NCBI GenBank assembly: GCA_934047225.1
Contig: OW203989.1
Location: 1,897,977-1,961,976, forward strand
Direction: 5' to 3'
DNA: 64,000 bases
Source: Ypsolopha sequella
Taxonomy: Eukaryota > Arthropoda > Insecta > Lepidoptera > Ypsolophidae
In this document: piece by piece, positions 31,119 through 43,100 of the stretch
Numbering within the stretch: the stretch's first letter is position 1
Layout: each line of letters starts with the position of its first letter
Program-made: the position numbers and the translations under genes
The notes under the pieces: model-generated
What the model was told of the DNA's origin: nothing
What the model saw: only the letters and a program-made list of their open reading frames with translations
Databases searched by the model: none

Positions 31119-34100
31119 TCACCTTCTCTTGTTGTATTTCTGCGCGCGCAAGTAGATAGGCAGCACCGGCATGATGAGTCCCGAGGCGCCGATGAATAGA
31201 CCCGCGAGATAGAACGAGAGGTCGTAGCTGCCCGTCACGTCGTACACCCAGCCTGAAAGAGACAGGTATACTGTGTTAGCACAGTCAAAAACTTAAAACT
31301 ACATACAGGTCTCGGCAGTAAATAATGCACATCGTATCGTAGGGTCATCTCTGTCGCACGAAGCACTAACAGTACGGTTAAAGAAACGACGCTCTACAAA
31401 GCTGAAGATAGCCGAAGTGCATTATTTACTGCCACGACCTGTACCAGGATGAGACGGGCTTCTAAACCTAAAAAGACATTTTAAATTAAAATTTAAATGC
31501 AATTTAAATGTAAATTAAACCCAATAAATGGACGCAGTTCTGTTATATGCACTAGCGCCGTACCAACTAGAAGTCGACATTCTCGCCGTGACCGAAAACG
31601 GTCGAATATGCTATCAAAAAGAAACTTTTCTTAGCGCTGGTTTTCAGCTACACCCATTTTTCCAGATCTACATAAATTATCATGTTTTTGACTTTTTACG
31701 TTTTGACTTAAATTATACAAGGTGATCAAGAACAAGGTTCAATTACCACTTTTTCCGGAATCATAAAAAAAATTTTTGCTCCCATTTACACTTGACTCGT
31801 TCAAATATAAATCCTAGTATAGGCAGTATAGGAGCAAAAAAAGATTTTTTTTTTTTTCTTATTTCATTCTCCTGACGGGTCATGAAACATTGTTCCTGAT
31901 CACTAACCGAGTCTCCAATATGAATTCTGGTGGTTGATTAATTTTCACCTTATATAACCATGACATTACATAGTGTTTGAATGTTGAAGTTGCATGTTGG
32001 ACCTCGGCTAAATGAAACTAAATATTCTACCGATCACACTGAGCCAGTTTTACCAAGAAACATACCCGAGCAAGCCATTAGTTTAGGTAATATTAGAGTT
32101 TTTAACAAAAATGCATGAACTCTAATGCAACGAGATACGGGTGTTTTTAGAGGCAGCGTAGTCCATGAAACAGCTGTTCACGCGCAGCATTTTAAAATAG
32201 ACCTTCCTCCTGCAAGTTAAAGTCTTTAAGTTACTGTTGAATACCTTTTTCTCTGAAGGTGTGCGCGGGTATTTTTCTTCAGATTTGTTCAGTATGATCA
32301 GTGGAGCATGTGGTTTTATTTAAAGGTCGCAGTCTGTTTACAAAGTGTATATAGCACAGAACGTTTTCAATTGTGTAGGCTTTAATAAAAATATTTATGT
32401 GCATTTGTAACAAGTAACAAGCTAAAATTATTTACATAGAATTGAGTAATCGAGACGATTAATTTTTGAACGGCCTTTAGACGTTCGGTCGTTTAGAGGG
32501 TGGTTTGAATTAATGATTTTTATTTTTATTGTGGCAAAGATCCTATTGACTATCATTAAACGAAATGAATAAAAACTCAGTATTTTGCAAATATCTCCAA
32601 AAATAGCCCCAAATAAAATAGCAAATCATTTTAATTTGCAATTATGAACCAATCATTTCCAAAGGTGTTAAATTTTTTGCCGTCTTCTCAGTTGACCGGT
32701 TGTCAATTGCACTTATCGGGTTTTGTCACCCTCGTTATATAAATATTGTGGTAGCTTCGGTCGACAACACAGAACTATTAATAAGGAATGGAACTGACTG
32801 ACGTGACTGCGACGCACCGATTTGATCAATACGTCAAGGCAAACCCGCAGGCCTCTCTCATTTCTCAACCGAATGCGTTAGAACAAACATATTGTAAAAT
32901 GGCGTATTGCAGCGTGGCAAATTGTTCTAACTCTTCAAATAACGCAAATAAGACATCCAAAGGAATTTTATTTCACTCTTAAGTAATTTCAACATGTATT
33001 TACTGTGATATTAAAGCCGATTCTGAAGGCTTTAATTTTAGTTTTAGTGCTGTCAAAACGTAAAATTTTCCAAAGTAATTTAGCTTCTGTTCTTAACACT
33101 TATGAACTATTTTGCAATGATGAAAATTTTGTCTTGACAGCACTAAAACTAAAATTAAAGCCTTCAGAATCGGCTACATTTACAGAATAAACCTTGCGGT
33201 AAATAAAATTTCAACCTTACCATGAAATATTTATAGCGTAGCGTAGAGTAGCGTTGAAATTAGACAATATTTTGTCCATTGCAAGTTATAAAGAGTGTCA
33301 CACATTGAGTTAGAATATTAACGCCACAATGTGTATTTTTTCAAACATTATCAACACGGGCCTAAGTGTGTCATAGTACGGCCGCTGGTCATGGCTTTTA
33401 ACACATATGTGTAATATCTTGGCACAGTGCCATGACGTGTTTGGTATTTTACATCTAAGCTTCGTAGAAATACGGTGTTATTTTGGCTGTGTGAAGACGG
33501 GTGAATCTATGTGTGCGCCGCGTTTGTTTACTAACTAGGTAATACTAAGTTATTCCAAAAAGTGGCGACAGCGGTGCTAGTATAAAATTTGTGTCACGCC
33601 ATCCGCGTGATAGACAAGCACTCACCAGCCAGCGGCGGCCCCACCAAGTTGGCGAGCCCCTGTATCAGCAGCAGCAGCCCGTACGCGTTGGTGAACTTCT
33701 CGAGCGTGATCTGCTCCACGAGGATGATGCTGGTCAGCGAGTAGTTGGCCGCTATGAACGCGCCAAAAGCTCCCGACGCCGTCGCCAGCGACGCGTATGA
33801 CGTCAGTAGCGGGAGGACACCTGGCCAATCAATTATACAGTTTTAAGGTCAAATAATAATGCGATAGTTAATTCGTCGAACGTTTTAAGGAGCATGTAAG
33901 GAAAAAACATACTTGGCGATTTATACATTGCAAGGAGGTACAAATTAATATTATACCTGTGAGGAACATTGATTCTCCGTTTCTATACTACCTATACAAT
34001 GATATAATGTTAATTAGAATGTAGGGAGTCTCTCCGGGTGGTGTAAAATGAGATACAACCATTGTTTTTTAGGGTTCCACACCCAAAGGGTAACCAACGG

Positions 34101-37100
34101 GACCCTATTACTGAGACTTCGCTGTCCGTCTGTCACCAGGCTGTATCTCATGACCCGTGATAATTAGACAGTTGAAATTTTCACAGATGATGTATTTCTG
34201 TTTCCACTATAACAACAAATACTAAAAAACTGAATAAAAGAAATATTTAAGGGAAAGCATACAACAGACATGTTTTTTTTTGCCATTTTTATAGACATTA
34301 CCCACCAACCTTCCCATGTCCATACCAACTCTTTGGTTACATATAATGACCAAACGCGGGGGGTATGCACGGCTCTACAGGATTTAATACCATTCTGGTT
34401 ACCCTGCTCTCTGCATTGCTTGAACCCGCCTACAAATATTTTTTTTTAATATCTAAAAATGTCCCTAACCCGTCTCTCCCACTCTGAAGGAGTTTCAGAC
34501 GCTGCCACCCGTTCTGGGTTAAACAATTACATTTTACATGTAGCGCATCCAATATATTATGGTCCAACATTTATAGACAATGGTACGGAACCCTTTGTGC
34601 GCGAGTCTGACTCGCACTTGGCCAGTTTTATTCTAATTACGCGCGGCATGCCTTTGACAGTTAGGCCAAGATCCATCAAGATGACGAAACCAAGCCGCCA
34701 AGCGACTCGTCCTGGCATGACGTCATGACGTTGTGCCACTTGGGGCTCCTTTCATGCACCCAAAATGTAAGTGAAGAATCAGGTGCAAACGTTATTTTCA
34801 AAATCATTTTTACATGTCGTTCGGGGTGTCTTACGAAGCGAATGTTCAAACAAATAACATATACACGTACACATGAATTCTTTTTTAATGCAAGTGCTCG
34901 TAAAGGCCCACTTTTTATGCATCAAAACCGAACAGAAAGTCGATTATTTTGCCCTAGGGCTTTATTGTTTTTTTTTTTTTATTTAATACGAGAAGTTGGC
35001 TAACCTGCAACCTTTCCTGTGTACCAAAAATGATATACTTTTTTTTCCACTGTTTAACGGCTCTGGATACAGTCCTTTTGAGCCAATCATAATTTAAAGT
35101 TCACAAGATTATATTTGTTTTATTTCCTCACACTATGCATTGAAAAACGTAGTATGATACACGGGCGTAAGAGCAATAAATTACTCGGTTACGTTAGAGC
35201 CATTTAGCAATAATCATTATAGAACTAACCTGTAACCAGACCACAGAGCACCATGCATCCCGCGTAGATGAGGGACGGGTTCACACTCTCAAAGTCTCCC
35301 ACCCAGCCGAGCAGGATCTGAAATGTTATAAAATAATTTTATTTATTTATCCCGAAACTAACAACTTAACACTTGTACATCCATGATTCACCAACGATTT
35401 ATTCGTCCCAACCTGATAGAGCGTGCGTCTATCACAATATTCGCAATACTTCGAGCACAAACACACGGTCTTAATTAATTTTGTCACTGTCACTGCAAGC
35501 GAAAGAACGCGCAGTGCGAGAGGGGCGGATTCAGGGCAAAAGGGAAAAAAGTTGGTTTTATATTTTTATTGAAAAAACTAAACTAGCTAGCGAAATTTCC
35601 AAAATCAAAAGTCTAGATATTGTTAAAGCCCATCTAATAAAATATGTTTGAGTTCTGTTCATGGCTGCTACTCGTAAAAAGAGGAGAAAAAGTGTGTTAG
35701 AAGACCTCATTTCAACAATTATTTCTATCGAGGAAATTTTATACAAATGTGTTTTCCAAAAACAAAACCGTAGATTATATAGTCAAAATGCATATACCAG
35801 AAACTGATTATAATATTCCGTGTATTTAATGAAATACACAGAAAATAAACACCCGTATTTTTTTTACATATCGTATTTTTTTTTACATTTATTAAGAGTG
35901 AAAGTTACATGTTTTAATAGGAACGAATGGGTCTGCCCCGAATGCCGTTGCACTATTAAAATAGGTGGTGATAATACGCCTGTTGGCAGTTCGAAGATTC
36001 TAGCACCAAATGTTACACTTAGGAGCAAAAACAAACCGGTACCAACTTTTGATTTGTGTAGTACTGACTTTTTGGAACTCATAGCTGAACTGAGAGCCGT
36101 ACGTCAGGAAATGTCTAAAATTGGTGACAGACTAACACATATTGAAACGTCTATTTCAAATTACCATAAAAAAATAGACATAGTCTCAGGAAAATTGGAC
36201 ACCATTGACCCCAAATTAGCGACGTCCACCATCCAGAAGGAAAGTAGTTCACAGATCACTAACACTAGTCACCAGACCTTTGCTTCGGTGACTGGATCTG
36301 GGAGTCCATCAAAGTCTTCTACAAAACAATACAAAGGCAAGCAATCTGTTTTGAACAAGACATCTAGGCTGCCACGCGTCACATCCGTCAAAGAACACGT
36401 AGTATCACAAAATGTCGCCAAAGAAATACCTAAAAAGCAAGATGTTCAAGGAACTGACCCACCGAGTACGGAATCCGAATACGTGTCACCAGTTACCAAC
36501 AAAATCGTGGACAAGTTAGGCCGAGCGGATGTTAGGAAGGAGAACTCAAACCGTCAAACATCGTTACACTGTACTGGGGGCCCTAACGTATGCTTTCTGA
36601 AAGCTGTGGAACGCCGTAAATATTTACATCTGTGGAATATGGTTTCAGTAAAGGAAGACATTGAAGAATATCTCGTTAACCTCTGTCCATCAGGAGTGTG
36701 CACTGTTGAGGAGTTGAAATCGAAGGGCAACTATAAGTCGTTTAAGATTGGTGTTCCCGTCGCCTGTTTTGATATGTTCTGTGCTGTGGATGTTTGGCCA
36801 GACAATGCAAGGGTTAAGGCCTGGACTTCATTTCGAGGATCAGGTTTTTCAGAAAAATCAGCAACTGTCACTATCACCACAAACAACTAATATACACGGC
36901 TGCTATCGTAACACTGGCTCTACAAAGATTGAAATATTCTACCAAAATGTAAGGGGCTTAAAGTCCAAGCTAAAATATTGGAGGCAGAATCTGATCATAG
37001 TAGAGCAAGATATAGTTGCAGTGACAGAAACCAATCTTGATTCTACCGTGGAGGATGCAGAGGTCATCATTGGTGACTGGAGTATACTGCGCAGAGATCG

Positions 37101-40100
37101 ACCTACCAGGTGTGGCGGAGTCTTGCTGGCTGCAAGACATGGCATAGCACTCCGACGCCGCATTGACCTGGAGACCGACATAGGAGAGGATTTGTGGGCT
37201 TCTTTTACTTTTCATAAAGTGGAGTTTAATGTTTGTGTTGTGTACATACCGCCTAAATCAAAGGATGACGTCTACATGTCATTTTTTACTAAAATTGAAA
37301 GTATTATTAGTGAACTTACTGCTGTTGTACTTATTTTTGGCGATTTAAATCTGAATAGTGCGTCTGTTAATGTTTGTAATTATTACTGTTATTTTTTAAG
37401 TGTTTATGGAATGAAAGATATGAACGAGGAAATTAATTCGTTTGGAAGTAAGCTGGATGTGGTGTTGGTCCCGGAGGATCTGGGTAGTGTCGATGTATGT
37501 TCTGTAAGTGGCGGCGGCCTCGTTCCTCGTGCTGATGCTTACCATCCACCTCTTGAGATTGTTTTCCCTCTGGAAGAAATAATTCGTTCACGTTGCGCTC
37601 AAACACTCGATCCCAGTAACATCACACCTAAGCAAGACTGGAATTTTTCAAAGGCTAATTTCATTCTTTTACATCAACTTATTAGCGAAGCTTGTTGGGA
37701 AACGGTTACAGAAGCGAAAAATGTTAATATCGCTTTGGAAGCCTTCTATAATATTCTTTATAATATTTTTGATCTGAGTGTACCAAAAAAAGTTAGACCC
37801 AAGTCTCGACAGAGGCGGTATCCAGTCTGGTTCACTTCAGATCTAATAAAGGATATAAATCGTAAAGCTTCATTGCACCGCAGATGGAAAGCTACGAAAG
37901 ACCATCTCGTCTACCAAACCTTTAGTAGATTGAGAGCTGACATCAAAACTAGGATAACATCGCAGTATGATAACCATATTCGGGATATTGAGAGCAGTAT
38001 TAAATATAATCCGCGTTCTTTCTGGCAACATGTAGCGAGTTTGAAGTCTAAAGGAGGCTTTGAACCCCGCGTTATACATGAAGGTAAGGAATGTGTCGGT
38101 GAGGCTGCGGCTGAAGCTTTCGCAGAGTTCTTCGCAAGTGTGTTTCTCCCAGTTGTACCTGTTTTGGACGGTGACGAGGCAAGCCGTTTAAACTCAAACA
38201 ATTCGGCGAACTATGTAAACGTCAACGAGATAACACAACATGACGTGGCTTTAGCTATAAGACGTCTTAGACCTCGTAGCGCAGTAGGACCAGATAATGT
38301 ACCCTCTTATATTTTGAAGGCATGCAGTGATGCATTGATCCCTCCACTGTGCTATATATTAAACCTTTCCGTGAGAACAAATACTTATCCTTCGCGGTGG
38401 AAGCTGTCAAAAGTCAGTCCGATACCAAAAACGAGTGATACGTCAAGAGTCGATTACTATAGACCAGTTGCGATCTTGTGCTCACCCGCTAAGGTTTATG
38501 AGTCGATCTTGCACAAGAAAATATCAAAACAGGTTCAACCTTTCTTGGGAGATTCACAGCACGGATTTCGAAGTCGTCGCTCAGTCAATACCAACTTGCT
38601 GACACTAGTAGACAGCGTTTCTGGTCATATGGATAGGGGCGGCCAGGTGGACGTAGCTTATCTTGACTTCAGGAAAGCATTTGATCGCGTGGATAACGAT
38701 GTTCTCTTGGATAAGTTATGCTCGCTTGGTTTTGCTCCTGGGCTGTTAAAGCTTATAGCGGACTACTTACGGGATCGGCAGCAGTATGTTAGACATGGCT
38801 GTTATACATCAAAGCCCTACCATACTCGCTCAGGTGTGAGTCAAGGTTCCATCCTGGGACCTTTGTTATTTATCATGATGATAGATGACTTGGAGCTCGT
38901 GATAAAAAATGCGAAATGTTTGCTCTACGCTGATGACCTTAAGCTTATCAATCCTATTAACAGCATCCTTGATTGTCATTTGCTCCAAAGGGATCTTGAT
39001 GCTGTATTTGAGTGGAGCACCAAGAACAAGCTTCATTTCAATGTGGCCAAGTGCAGCGTCTTGACGTTCACTAGAGGTCATCAACCTTTACACGCTGTCT
39101 ACACGCTTGGTTCTGATGTGATTGTTCGTGTCGACTCTATTCGTGATCTTGGTGTCATTTTTGACACGAAACTCACGTTCCACGAACACATACGGAAACT
39201 AGCTGTAGATTGCTACCGCAGACTAGGTTTTGTCATTCGCAATGCCAAGGAGTTCCACGACTGTAAAGTGATATCCTTACTCTTTACAGCCCTGGTAAGA
39301 AGCAAAATAGAAGTAAGTGCTATTACATGGAGTCCCCATGAAAATGCCTATGCTCTGATGTTGGAAAAGGTACAGAAAGCCTTCTTACGGTTTCTTTTTA
39401 AAAAGAAATATGGCTATTACCCATTTATGTACCCTACCAAATATTTACTGGGAATGTTAGGTTACAACTCGTTAGAAGTCAGGCGAACCTGTGGTCTAAT
39501 GGTAATGGCTTGCCGAATTTTACGTGGAGACACCGACTGTCCCGATTTAGTTGAAAAGGTCTGCCGATTGTTCGTGCCCGATAAGTACTTAAGGGGCCGT
39601 TCCCACCGCTTATTGTCGGTGCCGTCCGCAGGCACGGTGGCGCGTCGCGAGTCTCCGCTTATACGGGCGCTCGACAAGCTCAGCGCACTCTTGGTCTCAA
39701 CACCACAGTGTGACCTTTTTGCTGATAGACCGATGGATGTGTTAAGGGAATGTCTGAAGTACTGTGAGAGTGAAGTATCAAAGACGATGTCCCTAGATCA
39801 ACATTATATATAGAAATATTTATTTGTTTAATAATATTATCTTTCTTTGTTTTTAAATATGTTTTTAATCATTTTACTTTGTATATATCTTTGAATTGGT
39901 CAGTTAGTTGGTTAATACTGTAATGCTGAACAATTTTATATTAAATAAATAAATAAATAAATAAATGTTTTCCTTCACCGTATAGCAAGTGGTATGTGAC
40001 CTCAAGCCAATATATATATATTTTTTTTTTTGTAAAAATGACACCGAGGTACTATTTGTTATCAATAAAAAACATTGTAGTTAGTCTAAAAATTTTAATA

Positions 40101-43100
40101 TCCAAAATAGTAAGTACTTAATTGATGCTCTGCCGGTAGAATTTTTAAAATCGATTAACTTATACATATACAATATTTATCCGGGGTGCCCCAATTTATC
40201 CCATAAAATTATTTTTGAAAGAATATTAAAACATTTTATTGACCTATGTAAGTGTAATCCGTCACATATTTTTATTATCAAAATAACTAAATTCGTAACC
40301 ACCACGTGCCAACCATGTCATTTACCTACAGACGCTACGCACGAACAAACAATCAGTGTTATCATGTGTTACGTTATCAGTTTGCGTAATGTTATCAGGC
40401 CATTGTGGATTCTCTTCTGTCAGCAAGTTATCTTTTGAATAAACGTATTCTGCTGATTTCATATTTCCTTCAATTTTTCATTGATGTTAAATTAACGGGT
40501 GCATAGGGGCACATTTGTGTTCAGTTTGCGTACTTCGGGAATCACGTTAAGAACCCGGTGCAGGACGATGCCAACTCCGATGCGAAGCGAGACGTATCGC
40601 GACAATAAAGCGCATATTTGGCTGGCTAATCTATACAGGCGCCTCACGCTTTGTCCCAAGCCGTTCGAACTGTGCAGAGCGAGTCTCGCCCTTTGCGTTG
40701 GAAATAATAATTATTTCTGAATACCTTAATTGTGCCTCGACTACTTGTAATTTTTATTCTGTTTTGATTAATTAGAACATTGATGATACTTTCAAGTGGT
40801 GTATGTGCATACTTTGCTTGTTAAATGTTCATAAGTCACTTAACGAAGCCTTGTAAAAGTACGCGATGTTTGTGAAAAATCAGGGACATACAACACTTCA
40901 TATTGACCGTCTAAATGAAAACCTAAAATTTATTTGATTGAATTGTTCCACTTTCGCGAGTTATTGTGGTTTTTAGACATGTATGAAGTACGATTCGGAG
41001 CGGGTTCTTAAACTGTGGGTCAAATTTGTGCCTGAATCATCACCCATCACACGGGGATATAACAACCGTCGCTGAATTGTACTGTATTGTAGTTTTACTG
41101 TAACTTGCATTTCACACTCAGAAACACTTGTGACACCCTCTCGAGAATTCATGTCATGATGATGTATTTTTTTATATTTTTCTTTTGAGAACAGTTTTTC
41201 GGTTTCACTATTACGACTTGATTGATAGAGCCCGATTTCATCATTATGGGTTTACAACTCAAGGTCACCGTATATTGACATTTCTCTACTCACCTCCCCA
41301 AACATATTAACGATCCCAATGATGGAGATAAGCATAGAGCTCTGCTTCTCATTGAAGCCCATATTGAGGCCATTGTCCGCGATGTACACATACGGCACAT
41401 CGTACCACATGTACAGCAGGAAGTTCGAGAGGGCGAACATTGCGAAGGCGGGGTTCAGGAAGTGGGAGAAGTCCAGCACGTCGACGACCAGGTCCCAGAA
41501 GTCCCAGAGACCGGCGTACCATTGCACCTGGAAACAGGAATGACAACGTTTAGAGACAAAGCTATAGGAAGCGTCGATGATATCTAAGATGAAGAGAACT
41601 CGTCCTAAATGACACAGTAGTGTAACCATTATTTGGTACAAGTTCTCATGACGCCATGCCGATAGGCACAGCCGAAGCCTACCACCAGTTGAAGTGAAAG
41701 GTATTGTCAGCAAATTGGTTCTTGGTCTAACTGTCCAGGGTGCGGCAAGTGTAGTTACAGTAATCAGTGGTTGTATCTCAGTTAACGTCACTCGGGGAAG
41801 CTCTTTCATATACAACCCAGTTTAGAGCTGTTTTTGGCAGGTTTCGTAGGAAGTCAGTCCGTCCGTATGTGGCTTAAGTCGAAAACTACAATATTGAGCT
41901 ACAATTTCTCGTGTAAGAGAATTACACTGGACTGACGAAAGGAGCGTCTTTTTAAATAGATCTGCCAAACGAAGGCTTACTTGATTAATATTTTAGTACT
42001 GTGATAAACTGCACCATTCTTTTTCTTAAGAGTAATGTCCAAATATCATTTCCGGGTGCGCTTTAACTTCCAAACTATGCCATAACATAATGCACATACG
42101 TCCTAGACAGCGCTAATAAGAAAAAATTCTCACCTTTTCTCTGGCAATGGTCGTCATTGAATTCCTAAATATATTGGGACAGGAGGACGCCCTCAACCTA
42201 TAACGGTTGATGTTAAGCATGGCTCCTCTGTAAGTCAACGAATGTCTGTGCATTCGGAGATCTTTTAAAAACGCTGTCGGCTTCTTCGATATGGTGGTAG
42301 CCCCAGTAGCCGCTTGCTTCTTCAGCCAGATGGATAGCGCTGTTTTGTCAGCACCGTTTGTGATGCCAGTTGCAGCTGGAACTGAGTTAGGTGACGCGAC
42401 GCCGGGTGGCGATATTGCGTTGGGAGACATCAGCGCTCTCGGGGGCGACTGCTCGTGTAATCTTCCACTGTCGCTGAAACTCCTCGATGGGAGCATCACT
42501 CCCGGGTAGTTCTGAGCCAAGATGGCATAAGCACGGCCCTTATTCGACATCATTTCGAACACTTCAAGTGAAACCCCTTCGCCTGCAGTCATGAAAGTCG
42601 GCAGGTCTACTAAGGAACTAAATTGAGGTACTATTGGCGAGATGACTGCTTCTATGTCAACAGCGTCAGGTACTTTTTGCGAGCCAGCGGCGCTGCTCTT
42701 GCTATCGGAAAAACTATCAACGGACGCGGCCAGGCGCTTGTTTCGTTTTCTCTCTCGTTTTCGCTTTCTTTCTTTGGCTCGCTCTTCATTCATGGTCGCT
42801 GTCCATGGCAGGTCTCTAAAGAGTAATCCACAGACCGCCATGTTTAGGAACAGTCCCGCTAAGATTAATGTGGTGCCCCGCCAACCGTACTCGTCCAGAA
42901 GAACGTAAGTCAGGGGCGCGAACACAAAAGTTCCGATACCACTGCCGCAAACTGATATACCGGTCGCGAGAGAGCGCTTCTTATCGAAGTAGTACGCCAC
43001 GATGACCACAGCCGCGACGTAACACAAACTCAGTCCAAACCCAGCCATGATTCCAAACGTCAGAAAGAGAGTCTCCATGTTGTCTACGAAGGCGGATATG

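Noticed and set aside
41252..41815. 187-codon minus-strand frame as a separate gene
   Set aside because: Only 41527-41294 is coding (transporter exon 2); the flanks are intron read-through beyond clear AG and GT sites.
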